A stretch of DNA of 64,000 nt, taken from positions 1,488,001 to 1,552,000 of the forward strand of contig OY723314.1 of NCBI GenBank assembly GCA_963210315.1, read 5' to 3'. The notes under the pieces were generated by a model, which was not told where the DNA came from, made no database searches, and was given only the letters and a program-made list of their open reading frames with translations. The DNA comes from Rhynchopus euleeides (lineage: Eukaryota; Euglenozoa; Diplonemea; Diplonemida; Diplonemidae). Shown one piece after another: positions 40,682-50,700 of this stretch. Position 1 is the stretch's first letter. Every line of letters begins with the position of its first letter. The translations under genes and the position numbers were made by a program.

Positions 40682-42463
40682 CATGGGCAGGGTGGGCCTG
40701 GCTGCATCAGAACGTTTTTGGGGTAGGGCGTGCCGTGTGCCGAGTGTGTTCACTTTGATTTTTGTGACGATCTGGTGGTGCATTCGTTGGTGTTGTTGTG
40801 GAGCCTTGTGCTGCGGATGCATAACGCGGCCAGCAGGTTGTACGAACCAAGCAAAAAGGATTGCCGTGTTTCTTTTGCTTTGTTTGTGGACCGACCCGCC
40901 CCCCCGTGTCTCTTCCCCCCACAGGAGCAAAAAAAGGAGGGGGGTGACATAAACACACGGGGGGGTGGTTGGGAGCCCCCTGGTCGCCTGCGCGTTGGGG
41001 GCTTTCAGTGTAGGTGAACAAAACAGCGCTCTCCCCGCTGCAACCTTTTTCGATCTGAACGCTGTGCGTTTGACAAAATATTTTTTATGACGCAACTCAC
41101 TTACAGTAAGAATGTGAATTCCCCTCGGTTTGGCGCACGACCCAACACACGCCAGTGTATTGAAGGAATTACTTTTACTAGTGATTAGCGACGACGCGTA
41201 GAGAAGTCGCGAAGTAACGAAGGAAGTCGTACGACTGGAGCTTTCGGGGCAGCACCTTCATGCCACTTCACAGGGCCTCAACACAGCCTTGAGACATGCC
41301 TGAAGTAGGTGAGTGTAATGTGTGCGGTCAACAAAAGGTAGCCCGGAACTATTCTCCCGCAGTTGCTGGACAGGGTGTCTATAATAAAGCGAAATGAGTA
41401 CGATTTCTAAGTGTTGCAACGCGACTAACACCACCCATTTCCCTCCTGTGATCCACCACCCTTTCTGTACTTCAGGCAGGCAAGACACTTCGAAAGACGT
41501 TCTCCTGGGGAAAGGTCAGGTTGGGGGTTGGGCGAGAGGAAAAAAAGGTGGGCCAGTATGGGTCTGTGCAGTAGCCCAGCTCTCGCAGTCCCTGTGATAA
41601 AAATCGACACCTAGGGCAAGTATGCCTGGGACTTTGGCCTTTTTGGGCCCAAAAAGGGGTCGGGATTCCACTTTTTCTCCAAGGGTTTTTTAGGGGGGGA
41701 ACTGGCGCGCAATCCCTCGCGGGCAAGAAAATCCCCCCATCCCCACCACACAACCAGTGTGAGTGTGGTGTGTGGGTATTGGACGCCCTGTGTGATGAGA
41801 GATAGTGGCAACACAACAGCAGCATGCCAGGCAAGGGGTGCCAAAAATGGGTTTTCGGGGCGCTATTGCAACGACCCCTTCCTATGCCCCAGCGGCACAA
41901 GCTCAAGGATTTGGTTGCTCGACATACAGGGGGGTCTGGGGGGCGGAGCCCCCCAGCCGCCGGAGGCCACGGTAGTGAGTATCTGTTCCTTGTGCCGTAG
42001 TGGGAGCGCGTGGGAGTTGCGGGCGTACAGATTCTGTGTGAGTTGGCTGCGTCCTCCTGAGGCTACGGAGAGTGGTCTGGGTCCCATTCGCTGATGTGAA
42101 CCCAAAGGACTTGGCTACAAGACAGGCACACGCTCCAGCCTAGTGATACAGGGGGGTCTGGGGGGCGGAGCCCCCCCAGCCGCCGGAGGCCACGGTAGTG
42201 AACGCCTGATCCTGACCGGGGAACAACGCCGGGTTTTGGCTGGAAAAACCGAAATAGGGGCGGGTGTCCGGAGGATTCATCCTCATCCCCCACTAGAATA
42301 CCACCTGCCCCCGAAAAACTTCACCCAGAAAAACCTGTGGGGAAAAAATCCCACCTAAAAAACCCAAGGAGAAAAATAAAATTCCCTCCCTGCAAAAACC
42401 CTAAGAGAAAAAAATTGCAATCCTGAATCGGGACTTGGACTCCACATTTAGCTTCATACTTGA
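40682..42463. other. Intergenic downstream of receptor copy 2
   Basis: 40752-40757 is the empty site of the 2-kb transposon seen at 8411. Minus-strand GC-rich hairpin repeats lie at 41929-41980 and 42151-42203, and an end of the hAT-like family at about 42270-42310 (CCCCCACTAGAATACCACCTG in minus sense). 41555-41600 resembles 3860-3905. No gene. Confidence 0.5.
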
Positions 42464-42633
42464 CCTAGGGTACCCCGAGAGAATGTCACCCCTCAAGGCC
42501 CCAGAGCCGAGGGGTGGGTGACATTCCTCCCCGCCTCTCCACAGGGCGACCGTTGGAGAATGTCACCCCCAAGGAGGGGGGGGTGGCATTCTTTCCGGTC
42601 ACCCAGGGGGTGACATCCTCTCGGGGTATCTAG
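42464..42633. mobile_element. 170-bp foldback/MITE with GTGACATTCTCTCGGGG ends
   Basis: Outer arms CCTAGGGTACCCCGAGAG...GTCACCCC and GGGGTGACATCCTCTCGGGG pair. Two further inner hairpins are built from the same GAATGTCACCCC words. The same end motif recurs inside the 50058 and 57100 repeats. Confidence 0.7.
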
Positions 42634-43034
42634 GCACCTAAACAAGGTGGGTGCGGGCAACAAACAAGTTCTGGTTCTTTTCTTTCGTATGGTGATTGCA
42701 GCAACGTGTGAGGTTGATCTTTTCTTTCCTCCATTGTGCTAAGAAGTTGTCAACACAGTAGCCACTGCGATGCAACATCATGCAGGACACACCACACACG
42801 CGTGTGGGGTGTTCTCGCGATCGACGCCAACCTGTTAGGAGTCCCTTCAGGCATGTCGTCGAGCTGCTGCATGCAGGCCTCACCACGTTTTTTACCACAA
42901 CAGGGAACCTGTCAGTGTCAAAAAGATAGTAGGCAGCGCTTGGGCAACAAATTCAACCTCCTCATCAGGTTGCGGAGTTGCTTTTGTTTTGCCCGGATTT
43001 GGCGCACAAACAACAGCCTTATCTTTTTTTTAAC
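42634..43034. other. Intergenic; no gene recognised
   Basis: Only the similarity of 42770-42830 to 30840-30925 stands out. Confidence 0.4.
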
Positions 43035-43404
43035 CCTTACTGGGGGGGGGCAAATACAAGCATATATGCTTGTATTAAGCGTGCCAGCTCGCATAATGCG
43101 GGGCTTTCTGGAAAAATTATAAATGGTTATACTGCGAATACAAGCATACTAAAAACCCAATTTTTGTTGACCAGGCTAATACAAGCATACATGCTTGTAT
43201 TAGCCTGGTAGAAAAATTTATATTTTTGTGGTGGAAAACCCCCCAAAAACCCCAAAAATACCCAATATTTTCTACCAGGCTAATAGAAGCATATATGCTT
43301 CTATTAGCCTGAAAATTTTATTTAAATCCGGATTTTCATAATATGCTTGTATTCGCATGTATGCTTGTATTAGCATGTATGCTTGTATTTGCCCCCCCAG
43401 TAAA
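43035..43404. mobile_element. ~370-bp MITE with nested palindromes
   Basis: Ends TTACTGGGGGGGGG-CAAATACAAGCAT and its inverse (ATTTGCCCCCCCAGTAA), flanked by TA. Inside are several perfect palindromes around AATACAAGCATATATGCTTG and a variant where TACAAG becomes TAGAAG on both arms, so the arms changed together. Confidence 0.78.
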
Positions 43405-43408
43405 GGCC

Positions 43409-44257
43409 TAAAGTATATATGGGCTCGTCCCATAACCCCCCCCCCCCCCAAAGTGGCCTTTTTGGGATTTTTCGCTGAAAACCTGAAAGATCCAGGACAA
43501 AACCGGTCCTGACCCCCAAACCTGGCCCAAAAGTGATATCTGGGGCTATCCGGGGGTTTCCTGGGGCAAATGAGGGTGCAGGGGGGCCTGATTCTGGTGG
43601 TGATTTCCTCTCCCACGGCCTTTCTTCGAGGGGGCTCCTCCCCCCCTGAAACCACCTCTTCCGGGCCTTGACTGAAGCCCTCTCATCCGGACACACGTTC
43701 TCAAGCGGGTTGCGTGTGCTGTTCAGAGTTCTTTGTTTTATGCCAGGAAACTTGCACACCCTTGTCGTGGGGTTTGAGCTTGAACAATCTGACTATCTCG
43801 GAGAGTCTGAGAGTATGCCAGCGCTGATCTACCGCCCTGTGCTTGTAGCAACGGGCAGAATGATAGTGTTTCTTCTGTTCGTGCTTTGCGGCTTTCGGTA
43901 ACTTGATGACAGGACTTGGTGCTGCTGGACAGTTCTGGCGATTGCCAACACTGTCGAGGACCCTCGCCTCAAGTGTTTCTGAATCTTCAGTCAAGGCCCG
44001 GAAGAGGTGGTTTCAGGGGGGGAGGAACCCCCTCGAAGAAAGGCCGTGGGAGAGGAAATCACCACCAGAATCAGACCCCCCTGCACCCTCATTTGCCCCA
44101 GGAAACCCCCGGATAGCCCCAGATATCACTTTTGGGCCAGGTTTGGGGGTCAGGACCGGTTATGTCCTGTATTTTTCAGGTTTTCAGCAAAAAACCCCAA
44201 AAAGGCCACTTTGGGGGGGGGGGGTTTTGGGACGAGGCCATATATATACTTTCGAAA
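43409..44257. mobile_element. ~850-bp foldback element with ~265-bp inverted arms
   Basis: Left arm 43409-43675 and right arm 43990-44257 are inverted copies, including TATATGGGCTCGTCCCA at the outer end. The ~315-bp centre has no clear gene. The outer end motif GGCTCGTCC-WAACCCC is also at the ends of the smaller element at 46015-46262. Confidence 0.8.
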
Positions 44258-44528
44258 AATTTAATTTTGGCACAAGTCACAAATCCCAAGAACTCTTTTG
44301 ATCGTGGAATCTACGGGGACATCTGCTCGAGAAACAAAAAAAATCGACCAAAATAGATGAGTTCCGTTGCGCTTACTCACGAAGGCGGATTTTTAGGTGA
44401 CTCGTTTACAGGGGGTCCAGGGGGTGTCTCCCAACCCTGTTTTTGGGTACTTTTTTGCCCTGTTTTTGGAAGCACTCGGACACGTGTCTCACGCGCAGGA
44501 TTGCAAGCATGCATTGGTCAGAGCAACG

Positions 44529-44756
44529 ATGGACGATCAGAGCAGCGACGGGGGTAGTGCCCTCTGCTGTGATCTCTCCGCGAAGTCAGACTCGGAGGGT
44601 GAGGTGTCGGACCCGGAGTGGGAAGTGACGGATGAGAGCCTGGGCAACATCAACTTCAGTGGGTACAAAACTGGGCCAACCTTGGAGTCTGTAGGTGCGC
44701 TGGGCCCCCTCGCACTGTTCGGCAGATTTGTCACAGATGATCTGCTGGACACATAG
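44529..44756 (+). CDS. Hypothetical 75-residue acidic protein
   Basis: ATG at 44529 to TAG at 44756. Acidic and Ser-rich in the first half (SDSEGEVSDPEWEVTDES), more neutral afterwards. No recognised family. It could be an exon of a larger gene, but no GTATG donor follows directly. The antisense frame over the same stretch is also open, which lowers confidence. Confidence 0.35.
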   Translation: MDDQSSDGGSALCCDLSAKSDSEGEVSDPEWEVTDESLGNINFSGYKTGPTLESVGALGPLALFGRFVTDDLLDT

Positions 44757-45511
44757 TGCAGCATACGAACCAGTACGCGACGAGAAGAGGGGTGGATCTC
44801 TCCCTGGACACCAGGCTTCTGAAGCGGTTCCTTGTCATCTCCTTGGCATGGGGCTGTGTGACAAAGGTGGCATGCGTGCATACTAGCAGACACGAGAGAC
44901 CCTCACCGCGACCCCTGGGTTTGGAGCCGCAATGGGGAGAGACTGATTCCTCTCCGTTCACCGCAACCTCGCGTTCGCAGGGGACGATGTCGCACCCCTC
45001 CCACCGCCCCGCAGCCCCCCACCCCTCCCCGAACCCCCCCCAAAAAACCCCTCCCCACGACCCTCCCAGCTCTTCTGAGAGTAGAGGCAACCAATTTTTG
45101 ACAATTTTTGAAACTTTGCTACTCGTAAACAGTTCTTCGACAGTTCTTTTCATTGTCATGATTTTTTTTGAGAACAGCGTAGCCGACAATAATTTGCATT
45201 GGTATGAGAAAATTCCCGATTATACCATTTTATTTTAGGCCCTTAAGGGTTAATAAAAGTACCCCTCTGCGCGGCACCCCAGGCCTTCCCTTTGGTTCAG
45301 CTGCTCCAGAAGATCCCGCCTTCAGTTGGAACGACCCAGAAACGAGTCTGTGCTGCTGCAGCGCGTGGCGTGAAGACCCCGCCTCCCCCCACCCTCCGCC
45401 CTCGCCTTTGTCTGTGGGCATTGCCCATGCCAGCCCGATGGATCCCACCGTGCACGCTTACACCGACACACCCACCCCTGTCACAGCAGAGCACAGGTGC
45501 ACAAAAAAATT
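44757..45511. other. Intergenic; C-rich, no supported gene
   Basis: Contains long C/CT-rich tracts (44985-45075) and an AT-rich patch with GAGAACAGCGTAGCC. A MDP-starting frame at 45438-45602 is possible but in a different frame from the conserved downstream protein. Confidence 0.35.
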
Positions 45512-45896
45512 ATGGGTTCGAGGGGATACATGGACATTGGCAGGACGGGCCACCCGGTGCCGCCCTACACCCCCCCTGACGGCAAGGACGGGGGTAAAGT
45601 GAAGGTGCCCAAGCCGAAGGCGAAGTCCCCTGCAGCCACCCCCCACAAGGCACATGCGGGGAAGATGCACCGTGCCAAGCTGGGCAGGTCTGCCCAGTGA
45701 GCCACACAAGCCCCCCTTCAGGGTGGGTCAGGGCTCGTGGGGCACGCCGCCCGATGTGGACCGACACAAAGGAGCGAGGCTTTCCGGTGGTCGGGTTGGG
45801 CACGAGCACCACGCCCCCGCCCTCACCCGTGTGAAGGCGGAGGCTGTGCCTTTATCCCGTGCCACCCCTGCGCCTGCGCGCGGTGGTCGGCACTGA
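45512..45896 (+). pseudogene. Member of an unknown small protein family, frameshifted (copy 1)
   Basis: Shares with 47086-47702 an MGS start, a GTGHPVPPY-type motif (here MDIGRTGHPVPPY), a Lys-rich stretch and AKLGRSA-EPHKP. After AKLGRSA an extra C (GCCCAGTGAG here against GCCAGTGAG at 47525-47535) moves the frame, and the rest continues in another frame to 45896. One-base changes in C runs could also be sequencing errors. Confidence 0.5.
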
Positions 45897-46014
45897 TGAT
45901 GTCGAGGCGAACGGCAGGATCTGGCTTACACCCTACCCGCACCCGCTGTCTCTGCCTCTCGCTGTTCTGTGAAGGTTGACTCGGCGGGTTTCACCGCATA
46001 TTCAGTGAAAATAT

Positions 46015-46262
46015 TGGGCTCGTCCTAAACCCCTGCCGGTTTGCCCTTTTTCAGTTTCTTTATCGGAAGTGCCTCAAAAGTGCTTTGCGCTTCCACTTCC
46101 AAGAAGGACTATTTTTGTAATGCACCTGTTCCCCAGGCCTGTCTTGTCGATGGGTGTCGTGATAAGGTGAAACATTCGGGAATCCCCAAAAACCTTGAAA
46201 GGGGCGACTTGAAAGGGGCAAGAAAACTAGGAGGGAGGGGGGGTGGTTAGGACGAGGTCATA
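46015..46262. mobile_element. ~250-bp MITE sharing ends with the foldback element at 43409
   Basis: Left GGGCTCGTCCTAAACCCC and right GTGGTTAGGACGAGGTC are inverted copies. The short interior has no gene. Confidence 0.65.
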
Positions 46263-46309
46263 TCCGTTTCTTCGTGCATAGGATCTCCGCGCGGATATCA
46301 CGTTCTTTT

Positions 46310-46400
46310 TGTTCTTTTCGCACACTCGTCGTGTGAGCAGAAGGTCACCCGCCACAGCAATGAATCAAACGTGATCTATGTTCTATCCCTACACTTCCTT
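46310..46400 (+). repeat. Diverged family 1 A-half, without core
   Basis: GCACACTCGTCGTGTGAGCAGAAGG...ATCAAACGTGATCTATG parallels the A1 end of element A (GCACACTCGTGTGAGCGG...CCAAACGTGCTCTATAC). Confidence 0.45.
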
Positions 46401-46785
46401 TCCCGAACTGTCGAACAGGTATCCCGCATCGGCTGAATCAGTTAGTAGCAGCCGGACCAAGCAGTATTACACACCCTTCCACACTGCCTCAAACATACCT
46501 CGCGTGTGTGTGTCCCTGCTGCTTCTTGACGTCTTTCAGCATCCCGCAGCCCAGCATTGGGTCACCTCCAGCATATCTCCGCCGCTTCTGTCGTGGCCGC
46601 CAAAAAGGCCAGAATGAATCGACACCCTTGCCCTTCCCCTGCCTCTCGTTTGCAGCTTTTGTCGAGTTGGTACCTGCCGGCCTCGTTTTGGCACAGCTCG
46701 CCCGCTCCTCAAAGGACAGCCCCTTCGGCCATGGTGACGGATGCGGAGAGAAGCGAGGGGCTTTGTGCCGTCGCGGGCGCTTTTA

Positions 46786-46885
46786 CACTGCACCACAGCT
46801 CCCGCGCCCAGTGGCGAGTGCGGCCGCACACATGTGATGTGCGCAAAACCTCCAGCATGTGTTTTCTTTCATACATGAAGTAATT
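46786..46885 (+). repeat. Duplicated ~90-bp block upstream of the small-gene family
   Basis: GTGCGGCCGCACACATGTG and CAAAACCTCCAGCATGTG recur at 47905-47960. It precedes both 47086 and 48222 genes by a few hundred bases, so it could be a shared promoter region or part of a larger duplication. Confidence 0.6.
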
Positions 46886-47085
46886 CTTCCATTCGCATCG
46901 TCGTGCTGCAGGCGAGGCTCCGGCATCGAAGCGCCCTCACCCCCTCCACTCCCCTCGCCCTCCATTGTGCATTCCGCCCTGTGCGGCATATCTGGTGTAG
47001 TGACTACAAAAAGGACTAACATTGCGAGAAATGCCTCAACTCACCCGTTGCTGTTTGATAAACAGCGCATCTGCACTTATTTCCG

Positions 47086-47702
47086 ATGGGCTCGAAGAAG
47101 GCGGACACGGATGGGGTGGACATTGATGGGACGAATCAACCTTTCCCCCCGAGCCCAACGAAGGGGAAGAAGGCGAAGGTTTCCTTATTCGATGAGCACC
47201 CCTGTGACATGGATATTGATGGGACGGGCCACCCGGTGCCGCCCTATGTCCCGTACGTCCTCCCTGGCAGCAAGAAGGGGGGCAATTCAAAGGGGCCCAA
47301 GGTGAAGGCGACGTTCCCTGCATCCGTTGTAGAGAAGCACCCCCGTGCCCCGACAGACATGGATATTGATGGGACGGGCCATCCGGTGCCGCCCATGTCC
47401 CGTACGTCCTCCCTGGCGGCAAGAAGGGGGGCAATTCAAAGGGGCCCAAGGTGAAGGTGACGTTCCCTGCATCCGTTCCCCGCGATGCAGTGGAGAAGAT
47501 GCTCCGTGCCAAGCTGGGCAGGTCTGCCAGTGAGCCACACAAGCCCCTCTTCTCGTGGAGTATGCCGCTTGATGCGGATCACAAAACGACGAGTCTGTTC
47601 GGTGGTCGGGCCGGACACGAGCCCCTGACCTTTGCGAAGCCGGGGGCTGTGCACTACCCGCATGACCAATTTGATGCGTCTCCTACTGAGCGGGAGTTGT
47701 AA
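47086..47702 (+). pseudogene. Unknown small protein with MDIDGTGHPVPP repeats, one frameshift (copy 2)
   Basis: Starts MGSKKADTDG and contains two copies of DMDIDGTGHPVPP plus a related VDIDGTNQPFPP, each followed by Lys/Gly-rich sequence. The third unit lacks one T (CCGCCCATG against CCGCCCTATG at 47240), shifting the frame at about 47392. The reading continues in another frame through AKLGRSASEPHKPLFSWS to TAA at 47702. Without the lost base it would be about 205 residues. Family and function are unknown. Confidence 0.55.
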
Positions 47703-47872
47703 CCTTTATTTCCTATCTAACGATCTAACGATCAAACGTCAACTTGTTTCTAAAGCAGTGTGCTCTAAATGCACCTGTGTGAACACACCTGTCCCCGTAG
47801 CGAAGACTCTCTCGGGTTCTCTTATACTGCTTGCTTCCAGGAGCTGCTCCTCCTGTTGGGTTGGTGGTCTGT

Positions 47873-47975
47873 GCACATTGCACTGCATCGCAGCAGCCGC
47901 ACCCAGTGGCGAGTGCGGCCGCACACATGTGATGTGCGCAAAACCTCCAGCATGTGCTTTCTTTCATCCATGAAT
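47873..47975 (+). repeat. Second copy of the block at 46786-46885
   Basis: Same GCGGCCGCACACATGTG and CTCCAGCATGTG order, ending TTTCTTTCATCCATGAA (TTTCTTTCATACATGAA in the first copy). Confidence 0.6.
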
Positions 47976-48221
47976 TCGAATTCGCAGCGCACCCCCTCCT
48001 TTATGCGTGGCCCTCTCTCTCCCCACCCCACCCCACTCGACTCCTCCAACCCAACTCCTGGTGCCCCTCAACTACCCCCCACCCCCACCTCCCCCATGCA
48101 GTGGTGCACATTTTCCCAACACGCCTTCTCCAGGCCACGCGTTTCCTGCATGCGGAGGAGTGCCAGTGCCCACCACACCGCTCACCATACAGACTACACA
48201 CCAGCCAACACCTCCAGCCAG

Positions 48222-48368
48222 ATGGACCCGAAGCCGATTGAACTGCAGACTGATGAGGATGAGAAGCCGACAGACGTGCTCCCGGCAGTGGATATTGGAA
48301 AATTCCCGCTCCCCCCCGCGAGCCGTCCAAACGAAGGGGGTGCTTCCGGTCCACAGGGCGCCCATTAG
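48222..48368 (+). CDS. Hypothetical 48-residue protein
   Basis: MDPKPIELQ start, acidic DEDEK, then a Pro-rich tail, TAG at 48366. It lies ~270 bp after the duplicated block at 47873. It may be a short exon or decayed paralogue of the 47086 gene (IGKFPLPPASRP resembles IDGT-PVPP), but the match is weak. Confidence 0.3.
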   Translation: MDPKPIELQTDEDEKPTDVLPAVDIGKFPLPPASRPNEGGASGPQGAH

Positions 48369-49624
48369 GGGGTCTTGGGCGCCTTTGGGATCTGCGCCAA
48401 ATGCCTGTTCTGCCGCCTGTCTTGTGTGATGGGGCACTGTTGCTTGCTTGGGGCACACCCCACAGTTCACTCTGGGTGCGAGCGTTACACGAAGCATTTA
48501 ACGAGCAAGGTTGGCGTGCTGTGGGGTTGGGGGTCACCGCCCCCACCCTCTGTTGTTGCCTTCCGCCTGGCAAAGCCTTTCCGGCTGGGGAAATAATCGC
48601 ATTCCGGCCCCGGCTGTGACAGGGAGGGCTGGCCCGCTGCTGTTCCTGCATGCCGTTCTTCTCTTTCCCCAGCTGGGGCCTTTGTGTCGATGCAGTACTT
48701 TTTCAGTTGGAAGTTGGCGATTGCCCTTCTCTTTTATTCCCCGGCCACGGCACGACACATGACCCCCTCGTGCCGTGGGCCGTGTAACGTGGCATGGCAT
48801 GGTCTGTCCTCACAGTCAGTGTGTTGCTGGGTGTGGTTGGGGCTTAACGTGTGGCAACTCAGTGCCACTCCCCGATGAGGAGGGCGTGCAGCATTGCCAG
48901 GATGGGTGTGCTGCGATGTGGTGTGCGATCTTCCATCTCCTCTGCGTGTTCTCTGCAGATTCCCCCGAGGAATATCGGCCTTTCAGAACAAGACAGCTCG
49001 CTTATCTCTTGACATCCCACCTGGGGTGGATTTTTGCGGCAAAAATGGGGCATTTCTTCTTGGGATTATTTCGTCTTGTTTGTCAACTTTGTACAGCCTT
49101 CCAACTGGGAAGGTTTATAATGTCCCTAAGGTGTGGGGGGGGGGGGTGAACAGCGTTGACGCTCTTTGTTCTTGACACCCTTTGTGCGCCTCACTCACGG
49201 CACCACGCATCGTCGTGAGAGTGGGTAAGCGGTAGGGTTGCCTTGCATCGCACCACGCAGCACACTTCAGGTTGGCCCCCGCGATCGACGAACTGCCACC
49301 CTTCATCCCTTATACCCTCCTTTTACTTTTCGACTATCCATCCACAAGACCACTTGAATAATGAATTGGGTTGAATTGGTTGTCACGTGGGCAAACCCGA
49401 CGTTTCGCAGCGCGTGGGGGGGTTTGTTTGGTGCGGACACCCACAAACCCGCAAACCCATTTGGTGGGACAATCCAACACGCCACGCCCACCTCGCCCCC
49501 CAGCGCCTGTGATGTAAGCAGAAATAAAGCAGAACCATCTCTCCCCTCCGCCACCTATCCCACGACTTCCCTCCTCCTCTTCTTGCACCAGAACCCCTAT
49601 CACCCGGGTGATCGCCAGTGCATT
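48369..49624. other. Intergenic; no supported gene
   Basis: Includes a degenerate core GCGTTGACGCTC near 49153 after a G run (49134-49146), followed by CTCACTCACGGCACCACGC, a weak echo of family 3. Confidence 0.35.
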
Positions 49625-49776
49625 TTTCACGGTTTGCCCCCCGGGCGGGATCCCGGGCGGGCCCGGCCGGGTTCCGGGAAATTCCGGGATTCCCGGGATT
49701 CCCGGGATTTCCCGGCCGGGATCCCGGGATGACCCCGGGATATCCCGGGGTCATCCCGGGACCCCCCCGGGGTCAG
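49625..49776 (+). repeat. CCCGGG-rich palindromic repeat, first copy
   Basis: Begins TTTTCACGGTTTGCCCCCCG and then consists almost entirely of CCCGGGAT, CCGGCCGGG and related self-complementary words. Copies at 49876-49940 (short) and 52275-52427 (inverted) share the TTCACGGTTTG end. Confidence 0.75.
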
Positions 49777-49875
49777 GTGTAGGTGGGTGGTAAGATGACT
49801 TGAGAGTTTTGCACATTGCATATTGCACGCTGCCGTTGCCCCCTTCCCCTTTGCGATCCACCCGATGTCATTAGT

Positions 49876-49940
49876 TTTTCACGGTTTGGCCGGGCCGGCT
49901 TGACGCCCGGCCGGGAAATCCCGGGGTCATCCCGGGACCC
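49876..49940 (+). repeat. CCCGGG-rich palindromic repeat, short copy
   Basis: TTTTTCACGGTTTGGCCGGG to GGTCATCCCGGGACC, directly followed by a family 3 solo unit. Confidence 0.7.
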
Positions 49941-49941
49941 A

Positions 49942-50057
49942 GTCGTGCCCTTGTGCTCCTCACTCACGACACCATCATCAGCAGGAGTGTGAGTGTGGAA
50001 GCGTCAACGCAAAAAGAAACCAAAGCAAGTGCCGAACAAAGCGCAGTGACACTTTTC
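49942..50057 (+). repeat. Family 3 solo unit
   Basis: Left half (GTGCCCTTGTGCTCCTC onward) and right half (to AGTGACACTTTT) joined by the core at 49995-50011. It is the intact counterpart of the split copy at 12061-12422; the first ~55 bp of the left half are missing. Confidence 0.7.
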
Positions 50058-50700
50058 GCTCAGTAATGCTGAAAAATGAGCCGCCTCACAATGTTGGTGA
50101 CCCCTTCACCTCTTCCCAGCACAACTGGAGGGCCACCCACTCTGCGCAGTTTGCCGAAGCTAGTACCTGGCAATACCCCAGCGCGTTCACTCCATCGATC
50201 TGTACAAGAGGCAGCCCAGCCAGTGTCACAAGCCCAGGCCGAGGGGGGGTGACATTCTCTCGGAGTACCCGAGGGAACAGAGAGGTAACAGAGCGGGATA
50301 TCCGTGGGATATCCCTCTCTGTTTCTCGCGTGTCTTCTGCAGGGTTCCACATTGGTGCAGGACATCCAACGGGAGAAGTAACATTCCGTGGAGGTTATCC
50401 CATAGGATATCCTCCCCAGGTTCTGGGAATCGAACCACCACCTATGTTGTCACGCAGGCTCCATGCGACAGTACCTCGCGGACAACCCAGAATCGGGCGC
50501 GGAGCACATCTCCCGACGGTGTTCCCCCGAGGGGAGCCTCGCCCGGGTGTACTTGGCACAGAGTATGGGCGCCCTGTTTGGGATGTCGACTGCCGCAACC
50601 AGATCCCAGGCACTGTGTCGACGACGCAGCACCTGAGCGGGTTTTGAACCCGAGACCGTCAATTCTCAGCAGGACCTCAGGGAGGGCGCCGACCCGGGCT
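50058..50700. repeat. ~640-bp dispersed repeat with tRNA T-arm-like motifs, copy 1
   Basis: Matches 57106-57730 over its whole length. It contains the GTGACATTCTCTCGG motif of the 42464 element and paired GATATCC words. On the minus strand GGTTCGATTCC (50426-50436) is a perfect RNA polymerase III B box, and GGTTCAAAACC (about 50640-50650) fits the relaxed form. I could not find a matching A box, so an SINE origin is possible but unproven. Confidence 0.65.

Noticed and set aside
50426-50436. A tRNA gene
   Set aside because: Only T-arm/B-box-like sequence is found; no acceptor stem, D arm or anticodon arm could be folded around it.
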